DNA of 11,266 nucleotides. Source: Lunasporangiospora selenospora (Eukaryota; Mortierellomycota; Mortierellomycetes; Mortierellales; Mortierellaceae). The notes under the pieces are model-generated. The model saw nothing but the letters and a program-made list of their open reading frames with translations, was not told where the DNA came from and ran no database searches. Below are positions 1-7,246 of the stretch, piece by piece. The position numbers were made by a program, and so were the translations under genes. The stretch lies in contig JAABOA010000832.1 in NCBI GenBank assembly GCA_015680635.1, positions 1 through 11,266 of the forward strand. The letters run 5' to 3'. Every line of letters begins with the position of its first letter. Position 1 is the first letter of the stretch.

Positions 1-1783
1 TTTGGACCAATCCTCATTGTTACTATCCTCATCGTCAGCAGAACGCTTTCGCGCATTCTTGAGACCGTCAATGAACTCTACATGATCCTTGAAGAAGATA
101 TCTTCGACATTGTTATCGCCTATGTTGATTATGACCTGCTGAACACCACTGGTGTCCTTTGGGAGATCTGAAGCTGCTGGCAGTTTGTCCGTCCACTTGG
201 TAGGGTATGTAACAATCATAATGTAGACGTTGTCAGGGCAACACTTCCGAAATGTTTTTTGCATGTCCCTCAATTTTGGGAGCTGAGACTGTACTGAGTG
301 CCTCATTCCAGTCCTTCTTTGAAATGTTGGACGACCCTTGATGCAGCTTCATCTGCACAAAAACAGGTAATAACCGAGTATCGTCGATTCGAATAAAGAA
401 AGTCATGTCTGGTCCAGATGGTTTGGAGTTGGGAAAGAAAACTGGTAGGACAGACATGTCGTTGAGGGTTGATCCATGGTTGACATGAGCGTCCATAAGC
501 TCCTCCACGACATTACTGCCTTGATCAAGTCCAGGTTCTCTCCAGCCAACAATTATCACTTTGCCGATGAGAGCTGGACACATGTCAGATATGAGGGGTT
601 GATGCGGCCACTCAAATAAAGGCCGAGGATTGGATGTCTCGCTTAAGACCTTCATCATAAACCGCTCAAAGCATATCCTTGCTCGATAGCCGTCGATTTT
701 ACCATACGTTTCCGCACCTCCCTCGCAAAGTAGGGATCGATAGCGGCGAAAGAGTTCTCAAAGTGCTGAGGCAGGAGCTCAAAGACCGCACGCGTTTTTC
801 CGCATCCACTTACACCGAACACTAAACAAAGAGAGCGCGACAATTAGAGACGAACTAACGAGTATCAATCGAAAAATTGGATGACAATAAAAATAACGGA
901 TGAGGCTTACCAGAAATAAGCGGATGGTTGTTTTCTTTTACCGTATCCAGAATGGAACCCGATGCAAGATTCCCTGAGGCATTTTCTGGGGTGGATGAAT
1001 CGGGGAGATCCACGGACAACAGGCTGGGTCGATTATCAGGTGCTATCCTGAATCCACAGCGCCATGCTCTCGGTAAACCACGAATGGGTTCTTCGGTCAT
1101 AGGAAGATGTCCGTCGCCCTTCACAAACCCGTCAAGGAAGCTAGCAATCGGTCCTGGTGCAAAAGACTTTTCCGTGATTGTTTTGATGTCAGCATGGAGG
1201 TCGCCTTGCATGAGAAGGGTGAGATGTCAGAACCATAAGAGAAATGGAAATGGTAAAGACAAGAGAGCACGAGTGAACTCATACTAGAAAGCGGCGTACT
1301 GGGACGAGAACCCTCCGAATGGTCACCAGGAAGCGGAGTCAAGTCAATGAGCGAGAAAGCGCTAGTGCATGGACTAAAGTGAGAGAAAGAATAAGGTTAA
1401 GGGCGTATTAAGCTCATGCTAGCAGGATTAATCAGTGGACGTGTCTCATTACCTTGGGGAGCGCGCTGGACGATGATGTGAATTGTCTTCTTCAGTGGTA
1501 TCTCTGCGAAGTCATCAGAAAAAATCGTCTGCCTCACCGAGCTCCTCCTCTGACGCGACCTCAGCAAGCCAGATTTCCTTGCGGTCTTTCTTTGGCAGGA
1601 CAGGAACAGAGACGCGCTAGAGAGAGAGCTTGTCAGCATCAACAACCTGAAAATCGTTGGCCTTCATCGCCTTGATCAGTAGGTCTTTGAGAGCATCGAC
1701 AGTCTTTGTGGATTCAATCTCGACTGAGAACGCAGTAGCTTCCCATCAACCGGGCAGAATAAAGTCAAGTTTTTGTCGGTCAT
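1..1783 (-). pseudogene. Crinkler (CRN)-type effector pseudogene, 3' end outside the window
   Basis: Seen: ATG at 1783 in the context AACACCATGACC opens a frame starting MTDKNLTLFCPVDG, a CRN-type N-terminus. Residues PKKDRKEIWLAEV and KKTIHIIVQRAP follow in successive frames. A Pro/Ser-rich linker (TPLPG...SRPSTPLS), a segment with FLDGFVKGDGHLP and a Walker A motif GVSGCGKT (816-793) come next. The C-terminal part has GPD (about 410) and VQMK (about 345). The model has exons 1783-1453, 1373-1285, 1204-911 and 821 to the edge, with GT-AG introns of 79, 80 and 89 nt. Lesions: a one-base frameshift near 1741, TAG at 1619-1617 where the family has Trp, a frameshift at the six-A run 1519-1524, a 5-bp duplication at 1338-1347, TGA at 657-655 with an apparent internal deletion, and a frameshift near 250-258 after which homology continues to position 1. 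Known: one CRN class pairs a P-loop NTPase with a restriction-endonuclease-like domain; GPD and QxK would fit the latter. Inference: non-functional copy. The missing Walker B region supports an internal deletion. Confidence 0.8.
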
Positions 1784-1970
1784 GGTGTTGCGAAGCATCA
1801 GTGAAAAGAATCGAAGAGGGAAAAAGTGATGTCTGTAAAAGAGCAAGGGGTGTTGGGAAGGTGAGGGATGTAGAGAAAGTGGGGGATGAAAGTAAAGAGA
1901 AAAGGTTGGATTAGAAGGGATGGAAAGGTATGAGAACTGTGGCAAAGACGAGGAGAGTGTTTGTGTCACT
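1784..1970 (-). promoter_or_regulatory. pyrimidine-rich leader upstream of the CRN start codon
   Basis: On the minus strand this stretch is almost all C and T with short interruptions (CTTTCCATCCCTTC, CTTTTCTCTTTACTTTC, CCACTTTCTCTAC) up to the ATG at 1783. Pyrimidine-rich leaders are common just upstream of starts in fungal genes, so this is read as the old 5' UTR or core promoter of the CRN gene. No TATA box was identified. The open frame through it is a by-product of the composition. Confidence 0.4.
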
Positions 1971-2488
1971 TATTCCTTAGTCAACGACGCACGAGCGACA
2001 AAAAACGAAAGAGTCTTTATCTCTAACCTTTAAAGAGAATGACAAAAAAGAAAGAGAGAGGTAGGCTTGCTTGACTTTTTCATTCGTTTATCTGTTCAAA
2101 AAGTTATCAAGCAGCATTCCAAGAGAAGGAGTGAGTTAGAGTGTCTGACTGAAGTCAACACCACACCGTGACGAGCAGACAATATCTACTCATAAACTTC
2201 AATATCAGTCAGTAGCAGACATCGAACCCCATTTTGACATTCTGCGGTCATGCAACGTGCGATCTTTATTGTAAGATGTTTCCGTCTGCTGTAAGCAACT
2301 GAAAGCGAAGGAAGAAATTTTGGATATAAAGCAAATGAGGCAAAGTTCAATATGTACAAAACATGACTGGAATGTCGCAATGATGAGTATGATATTTACA
2401 GAATATGGGTGAGCGGAGAGCAAGGGTGGGTAAAATGCGTACAGAATATTCGAGCACAGAGCAATGAGATGAAAGGCGGAGTCAGGAG
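1971..2488. other. intergenic stretch with no supported gene
   Basis: About 500 bases between the CRN leader and the stop codon of the next minus-strand gene. Two overlapping minus-strand frames of 64 and 72 codons near 2186-2423 show no domain, codon bias or splice structure and are treated as chance. The part next to 2488 is probably the 3' UTR of the 2489-4573 gene. A purine-rich patch (AAAAAAGAAAGAGAGAGG, 2044-2061) is simple sequence. Confidence 0.5.
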
Positions 2489-4573
2489 CTAAAGAGTCCT
2501 CTTTTTGGCATTGACGATTTCGTCAAATTTCCAGCTCCTCTTTCTGTTTTTTTTGAAAGCTTTTCCCGAAAGGTCCATGAGCACCGTCTACAAGGAAAAG
2601 AGATGTAAGCGATTAGAAAAACACTTGGAAACTGAGCTATTTGTCTCATGTTATCCACTAAAGATCATACCTTAATTCTTAAAAGAACCGGCAAAGTAGC
2701 CAGGAGCGTAGGAACAGCCGAAATGCTGCAAGGGATTGTGAAGCAGCCCACCTTCTCGAGAAGGTATATTCCTCGCACCCTGCATGACAGATTCATAGCA
2801 AGGCCGGTTTCATGTACTATTTGTAAAAGAGGTACTGATCGATTTCCGGTATCAAGGTATGCTTTTCCGAATCTTGATAGCCTGAAAAGGTCCCAGTTGG
2901 TTTTAGCTAAACACTTTGCCATACAAGGGCCAGTGACCTCCCCATACAAGATTTCCTTTCCGTAAGCTTTAACTATGATGTCGGGGCGATCGGGCTTTAA
3001 GCCTTCGGATTTCTGTACGGATGAGTCTCTATTGGGGCTACAATATTTAGATAAGCAATTGTGATGACTCTGTGGTAAGAAGGAAATAACAGGGAGTCTC
3101 AAGAGAGCTTATTTTAGCAGTGGCAAAAAGAAATAATTGGAGGGTGCTCAAGTGAACTTACTATTGTACCTCAGTCTCTCCGGCAGTATTAAGTATCCCA
3201 TTCAATACAGGAGCGACACAGTTTGCAGTGAATGTGAACTCGGCAATAGAACGATCTGGCTGTTCGGGAAGTGTTTCCAGTCTATCAGTAGAATAAAAGT
3301 CAGGGGATTAAAACTACCAAAAAAAATAATAGAATTGGTATTATTAAAAATAATTCGAGAACGACTAACCATGTAATACGTACAGGTTTTCAAATAGCAT
3401 GCGAGCTGTTCTCTCCAGAGGGCGGAGAGTTTCCGAGGCTTCCTCGCGCTTCAAGTTAATCCGTAACTACAATAGTGGGCAAGGATTGGCCAAACCTTAG
3501 CATTGCAAGAAGCACATAGTATTCACATTGACAGCTTCAGGTCACATACCCGAACGGCTCTGATGACTGCCGAGTCATCAATATTCGGTTCGGGCAATTC
3601 TGGGGATTGAGCCAGGTCTCTCAAGACTGACAACCCAAAGCATTCTCTCATTCTTTCTGATGGGAGGAAAGGAGCAAACACGCCAAGGATTGCCCTATTT
3701 TTAAGGCTGGGTGTCAAAACATGACTGACTATAGCTCTTCTAGACAATTTGGTAAACAATTGTAGCAAGACCTACATCACATCGGCTATTTCGGATTTTT
3801 TCAATAGGCGGTCTTGAAGAGCCTGGAGGCATTCTTTCTGGTAATGTTGGAACTGACACGCTATGCACTCATCCCCCGACTTCCACTATTGATTGATCGA
3901 ATATAGAACCAGGATGTTAGAAGTATAGAAAGACTTGGTTTAATAGATGCCCGTTGCATAACACACGCCTCACCGTGCATTCAGGATGTTGCGCCTGTGC
4001 AATATTGGCTTGCAGATTTGACATCTCTTGATAACTAAAGTAAGTTCCTTCATCTTCATTCTCATTTCCGTCCTCGTCCTCATCCTCAACTTCATCTTCG
4101 TTCTCATCTTCATCGCCGTCTTCCTCCTCTTCAGCTTCAGCCTCCGCCTCCTCTTCCCCATTTTCATCCTCTTCAACAGACTCAGCCTCAGTCTCAGTTC
4201 CATGCTGAGCCTCATCTTCATCAGGAGTATCAGCCCCATGCGGCGGAAGGTATTTCTGACAGATGACCTTGGACTGGTGGAGGCCAACTTCCATGCTCAC
4301 AGCGGCTGCCTTCATCGCAAACACATCTGCCTGGGCAATGGTTGCACGTTTGGCCCAAAATCCATTGGCTCTGTTCACATTGAATGTTGTCAAGTTGGCC
4401 AACAAACGTCGGCGACGCGCTTGGGACAGTTCGGGGTTGTTGATAAGGGTGCGATAGTTAAGTTCTGCTGTTTGTCGGTCATAGTAATCGAATGCTATTG
4501 CAAATGCCGCTATGGAGACGTGCTCGGCGCTACACTTTTTCATCGCCCATGTGATATGCTCTGCATTCTTCAT
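2489..4573 (-). pseudogene. six-exon gene with acidic region and PD-(D/E)xK-like C-terminal domain, interrupted by one in-frame TAG
   Basis: Exons on the minus strand: 4573-3974, 3885-3550, 3466-3384, 3281-3162, 3037-2671 and 2587-2489 (TAG stop). Introns of 88, 83, 102, 124 and 83 nt are all GT-AG (GTGAGG, GTATGT, GTACGT, GTAAGT, GTATGA donors), and phases 0, 0, 2, 2, 0 agree throughout, giving 535 codons including the stop. Residues 1-110 look helical. About 115-180 is an Asp/Glu-rich tract. Exon 2 opens with a CxxC (ECIAC) followed by H and C. Exon 4 holds RSIAEFTFTAN. Exon 5 has RPDII (Asp at 2982-2980), then YGEVTG (Glu at 2940-2938), then KTNWDLFRLSRFGKAYLD. The D...E-x-K-like spacing suggests a restriction-endonuclease-fold domain with Thr in place of the catalytic Lys. 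The only apparent lesion is TAG at 3774-3772 (codon 238). I recall similar C-terminal domains in expanded families of Mucoromycota, but function is unknown. It could be a young pseudogene, or the TAG could lie in an intron I did not resolve. Confidence 0.68.
4028..4232 (-). repeat. low-complexity triplet tract encoding an Asp/Glu-rich segment
   Basis: The plus strand shows a run of TCATCTTC/CTCCTC-type triplets; the minus strand reads GAA, GAG, GAT and GAC codons in exon 1 of the 2489-4573 gene. The encoded segment is almost entirely acidic with a few Gly, Asn and Ala. The frame is kept across the tract, as expected of a selected coding repeat or a young one. Open frames on the plus strand here are complementary shadows. 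Confidence 0.7.
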
Positions 4574-4613
4574 GTTGAGGCATTTCCCTAAAAGACTTTA
4601 AAAAGGCGATATA

Positions 4614-4673
4614 TTGGCTTCTCGCACCCTTCGCGTTTATGTGCACATAAACGCGAAGGGTGCGAGAAGCCAA
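4614..4673. repeat. perfect 60-bp palindrome without spacer
   Basis: Bases 4614-4643 (starting TTGGCTTCTCGCACCC) are the exact reverse complement of 4644-4673 (ending GGGTGCGAGAAGCCAA). The centre is GTG|CAC at 4643/4644, with no mismatch and no loop. Symmetry stops at the edges, where an AT-rich flank (ATATA on the left, ATTATTATTA on the right) begins. It lies 40 bp upstream of the ATG at 4573, so it would fall in that gene's 5' UTR or core promoter and could fold into a 30-bp hairpin or cruciform. No target-site duplication was found. It could be a fold-back insertion, a foreshortened MITE or an assembly artefact. Confidence 0.95.
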
Positions 4674-5221
4674 ATTATTATTATTAATGTTCAGTTGTTA
4701 CGACATATATCCATGTATATAAAAGCAATGCTTAGCATTATCAGACATCGAAAGTCCCAGGGCCTGCGAAGCGATCTGGGCGTAACGATGGCCGACCACC
4801 AGGCCACGTCCCTTCCGCACAGGCAACCCAACGTGTTCGTAATTTCCACACGTCGTAAATTCCCCACGTCGAGAAGATAACGCATTGGCAAGGTGTTGTT
4901 CAGCAAAGCAATGAGGTGTTAATGAAGAAATGAGAATTTAACCTGAAGCTGGGGCGGAGAACAAAGGATTGCTCTCTCGAGAGAGAAAGAGAGCAAAAGG
5001 CCATAGGCCTGTGCGCCGCAAAGCCGCAAGTTTATACGTCACCGGATTTCCTGCTACGGCAGTCTTACCATGTCACCCTCTCCTCACTTCGTTTGCCATA
5101 GTCCATCCACGTGCAGTATTATCACAAGCTTGCAAATTTTTAAAGAAATCAAGTGTAGTTCCTTTTTCCCTTGGCCGTTTTTCTTGCTAGATGGTGATTA
5201 CCGCTGCTACACTGCTCCAAT
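4674..5221. other. gene-free divergent intergenic region
   Basis: About 550 bases between the minus-strand gene starting at 4573 and the plus-strand frame starting at 5222. Contents seen are a TATATAAAAG box at 4716-4725, a short inverted repeat AATGC-tta-GCATT just after it, the palindrome CTCTCGAGAG inside an AG-rich patch near 4972-4992, and AGGCC-ata-GGCCT near 5000. The short open frames show no family features. It probably holds the promoters of both flanking units. Confidence 0.5.
4716..4725. promoter_or_regulatory. TATA-box-like element
   Basis: TATATAAAAG is a good TATA consensus on the plus strand, but the next plus-strand ATG (5222) is about 500 bp away. Read on the minus strand it gives CTTTTATATA about 143 bp upstream of the ATG at 4573. 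Which gene it would serve is not decided by the sequence. Confidence 0.25.
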
Positions 5222-5640
5222 ATGACCGACCAAAACCTCACTCCCCTTCCCCTTGACAACAACATTCTCTCACAAATCCTACAACACCTCCAGCACACCA
5301 ACCCGAACGAACAAGATGGCAACATGAGCATCGACAAAGACAGCACGGACACCTTCACTCGTAAACGTCGCGAATGGCAACCATCCAACGACTTCTTAGA
5401 GCATTGCTCCCCTGATCCCCTCCACGACGTTGAATGGATCCTCTCACGCTAGGAGAAGTCTGCAATCTGGGACTCTGTCCCCAAGAGAAAAGGAGTCGGC
5501 TTCGACGCCCCTGACATCCCCCCCTGTCCTCTACCAAAAGCTCTCCAAGAAGAGTAAGCTTACCGATAAGAATCTTGCCAAGATCAGCAGGGCCAGGATT
5601 TCCAATGACTGCGCTGCAAGTCGTGAGGATCGTTGGGAAA
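5222..5640 (+). pseudogene. broken open frame, possibly gag-like N-terminal part of a retroelement ORF
   Basis: ATG at 5222 opens MTDQNLTPLPLDNN..., with WQPSNDFLEHCSPDPLHD and VEWILSR, then an in-frame TAG at 5450-5452. The same frame stays open beyond it (EKSAIWDSVPKRKGVGFDAP...) to TAA at 5555-5557. Just past a seven-C run (5518-5524) another frame reads KLSKKSKLTDKNLAKISRA, which looks more like true coding sequence than the first frame's end, so a slip at the C run is likely. A donor-like GTAAGC at 5554 has no convincing acceptor. The style resembles N-terminal gag-like ORFs of fungal tyrosine-recombinase (DIRS-like) or related retroelements; this is recalled and unverified. No recombinase or reverse transcriptase follows, so the element, if that is what it is, is truncated. 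Confidence 0.35.
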
Positions 5641-6168
5641 ATTGAGGAGAGTAATGACAGCGGCAGCGAGAGTGATCAAAGCGACCAAGGCAGCAATAGC
5701 GGGAGTGAGGACAACAACAGCAGATACAGGATCGACCCCGACGTTGAGGATGTTGATGAGGACTCCGACGTTGAGAATGTCGTTGACGAGGAACCCGAAG
5801 TTGAGGATATCATTGACCAGGAACCCGACGTTGAGGATGCCGTTGGTGAGGACCCCGAAGTTGAGGATGTCGTTGGTGAGGACCCCGACGTTGAAGATGT
5901 CGTTAGTGAGGACCCCGACGTTGTCGTTGATGAGGAACCTGAGGAGAATGTCAACAGCGACTCGGAGGATCTGGTGAGGAGAAAAAGACGCGCCCCTGAG
6001 GCTGACAAGACGGACAAAAAAAAGGCAAAGGCACAAAAACACGGGCGATCTCTTAAAGACAGCCATGGCAGCCCATCAAGCATTGATCTTGAGGGCACAA
6101 GATATAATCCGGGTCGTATGATAACACGAAAGCAGACCAAAGAGCTCTCTCGATTAATGAGTTTGTAA
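5605..6168 (+). CDS. acidic tandem-repeat protein with basic C-terminal patch, unknown function
   Basis: The frame is open from 5575; the first ATG is at 5605 and the stop TAA at 6166-6168 (187 codons). After a Ser/Asp/Glu-rich stretch it has degenerate 10-residue units of the type DPDVEDVVGE, then a Lys/Arg cluster (RRKRRAPEADKTDKKKAKA) that could be a nuclear localisation signal, and a polar C-terminus. There is no enzyme motif. The frame directly follows the broken 5222 frame, so it may be its original C-terminal half after another frame break rather than a separate gene. Composition alone can keep such a frame open, which lowers confidence. Nuclear or chromatin-associated acidic proteins look like this; no function is claimed. 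Confidence 0.42.
   Translation: MTALQVVRIVGKIEESNDSGSESDQSDQGSNSGSEDNNSRYRIDPDVEDVDEDSDVENVVDEEPEVEDIIDQEPDVEDAVGEDPEVEDVVGEDPDVEDVVSEDPDVVVDEEPEENVNSDSEDLVRRKRRAPEADKTDKKKAKAQKHGRSLKDSHGSPSSIDLEGTRYNPGRMITRKQTKELSRLMSL
5731..5943 (+). repeat. 30-bp minisatellite, about seven imperfect units
   Basis: Units of the type GACCCCGAAGTTGAGGATGT plus CGTTGGTGAG repeat with few substitutions. One unit near 5750 and one near 5920 carry in-frame indels. The 30-bp period equals ten codons, and the most similar units are adjacent (5822-5911), as expected from slippage or unequal exchange. It encodes the acidic repeats of the 5605-6168 frame. Confidence 0.85.
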
Positions 6169-6178
6169 CTGTCTGTGG

Positions 6179-6192
6179 TGTGGTAGACCACA
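6179..6192. repeat. short hairpin TGTGGT-ag-ACCACA after the acidic ORF
   Basis: Perfect 6-bp arms with a 2-base loop start 11 bp after the TAA at 6168 and are followed by an AT-rich stretch (TTATTTTATATAG). This could be chance, a 3'-UTR stem or an element end. No matching terminus was found upstream. Confidence 0.5.
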
Positions 6193-6256
6193 TTATTTTA
6201 TATAGAAAGTAGACAAAGGAACCTAGAAAAAGAGCCTATGGAGAAGTTTATACGCG

Positions 6257-6277
6257 GACTGCAGCTGGTCTGCAGTC
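6257..6277. repeat. hairpin GACTGCAG-ctggt-CTGCAGTC
   Basis: Perfect 8-bp arms (6257-6264 and 6270-6277) with a 5-base loop, in a segment without coding support. It stands 30 bp before another stem at 6307-6334, so the block 6179-6334 is unusually rich in inverted repeats. Confidence 0.6.
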
Positions 6278-6306
6278 AGCATTTTTACTCCTAGGCGGGC
6301 TGAGCA

Positions 6307-6334
6307 GGGCCAGTATAAATACTGACCCTGGCCC
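6307..6334. repeat. nested inverted repeats around a TATAAATA core
   Basis: Outer arms GGGCCAG (6307-6313) and CTGGCCC (6328-6334) enclose, partly overlapping, a second dyad CAGTAT-aa-ATACTG (6311-6324). The core reads TATAAATA on the plus strand and would pass as a TATA box, but no supported gene starts downstream within a normal distance. Possible remnant of a small non-autonomous element. Confidence 0.5.
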
Positions 6335-6513
6335 TCGAATAAACCACATTCCATCTCACCGATCCAATTTCCCCCATACACCATATGTGGGTCAAAACGA
6401 TATCTCCAGATTCATCTCTCGAGACCATCTCTCTGGACACCAAAAATGAATCCGTATCCTTTGCAAAGTCCAATAAAACTTCTCAATCCATCAAAGTGCA
6501 CTATCTAGGTCAA

Positions 6514-6744
6514 TCAGTACATTTTTACTGAAAAGTGTACTGGACCAGAGTACTGAAAAGTCCACTCATCTACATAGGATGATCCTTTAAAAGGCAATAC
6601 AAATCAAATTGATTGCGCCTCATAATCTCCTTATTTTATCTTAGTAAACTTACCAGGAGAGGCTGAGCGACTTAAAGACTCGCCACTGACGAGAGTGTCA
6701 TCCACGCTCAGAATTTCATCCCCGACGTCGTCAGAGGACCCCAT
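6514..6744 (-). CDS. possible small two-exon gene, unknown function
   Basis: ATG at 6744 opens MGSSDDVGDEIL... with a Ser/Asp-rich sequence ending SRSASP. A GTAAGT donor at 6653 pairs with a TATGTAG acceptor (6571-6570), an 84-nt intron of the same size as those in the neighbouring genes. Exon 2 (6569-6514) continues in phase (DEWTFQYSGPVHFSV) to TGA at 6516-6514. The product would be about 48 residues. Support is only the strong donor, the typical intron length and phase agreement. The frame is also open upstream of the ATG for about 20 codons, so this could be the end of a longer, decayed gene. No family recognised. Confidence 0.3.
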
Positions 6745-6884
6745 CAAAAGAGATGGACGAAGGAGGCGACCAAGGTCAAACCCTCTTCGGTGAGATCAAT
6801 TTTAAAGAAACAAACAGCAAGTCCTAGTCATATAATGACAGAGACAAGGCTACTCGTTCAAGAATAGATCAAAAAACGTACACT
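6745..6884. other. spacer with no supported feature
   Basis: The stretch contains a purine-rich patch (AAAAGAGATGGACGAAGG) and AT-rich sequence. I see no gene, RNA or repeat. Candidate small exons on the minus strand could extend into its left part. Confidence 0.4.
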
Positions 6885-7145
6885 TTGGGCAACTCGAAAG
6901 CGAAGTGGTGGCTAGTCAAGAACGATCTTCTATCACGAAAAAGTGCCGGGCAATCCATGCATTTCAAGACAGGTTTCGACAACTCCCAAATGGGCATCGC
7001 ACAGCTTCTCCAGGACCCTTCTGGACGCAAAAATCCTTGTCGGTATTCCAACAACAAAAGGGCACTTAATGTGCACATCTCACAACATCATAAAAAGTTG
7101 ACAAGCCTATCTAAGGGATCGGACACTCCAGAGAGAGTATATTGA
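6885..7145 (+). pseudogene. zinc-finger-like protein fragment (weak)
   Basis: The frame is open from 6885 (TTG; first ATG at 6957) to TGA at 7143-7145. It ends with PCRYSNNKRALNVHISQHHK, which resembles the second half of a C2H2 finger: a Leu in the hydrophobic position and two His in HxxxxH, with only one Cys ahead of them. No upstream ATG, TATA box or intron was found. The opposite strand offers CMDCPALFRDRRSFLTSHH in an overlapping frame, so strand choice is uncertain. Read as a remnant of a transposon or transcription-factor finger; it could be chance. Confidence 0.28.
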
Positions 7146-7246
7146 AATTAGATGGTACCCACTAGGACCAACTAGGCTAAGCCCCTACTACCAACTATTG
7201 TAATACACGTTACCAACTAAATTCTGGGAGGGCGTTCTGGAAGATA

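Noticed and set aside
928-1287. Plus-strand frame of 119 codons over the CRN region
   Set aside because: Opposite strand of CRN exons 2 and 3, whose family motifs and splice sites fit the minus strand.
4028-4591. Plus-strand frame of 187 codons with a hydrophobic, membrane-like N-terminus
   Set aside because: The hydrophobic stretch is the reverse complement of the GAA/GAT-rich acidic tract; the minus-strand gene explains the region with five consistent splice junctions.
4614-4880. Plus-strand frame of 88 codons crossing the palindrome
   Set aside because: No coding character and it depends on reading through a perfect inverted repeat.
5554-5627. Intron with GTAAGC donor joining the 5222 frame to the acidic ORF
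   Set aside because: The only phase-compatible acceptor at a sensible distance ends in GAG, a rare acceptor, and a frameshift at the C7 run explains the reading better.
5584-6191. Two minus-strand frames of 160 and 171 codons opposite the acidic ORF
   Set aside because: They are complementary shadows of the 30-bp repeat, rich in Ser/Thr or hydrophobic residues only because of the repeat's composition; no start context or domain.
6869-7078. Minus-strand zinc-finger-like frame (CMDCPALF...TSHH)
   Set aside because: The Cys/His spacing is poor and the overlapping plus-strand frame has the better RALNVHISQHH signature; neither is strong.
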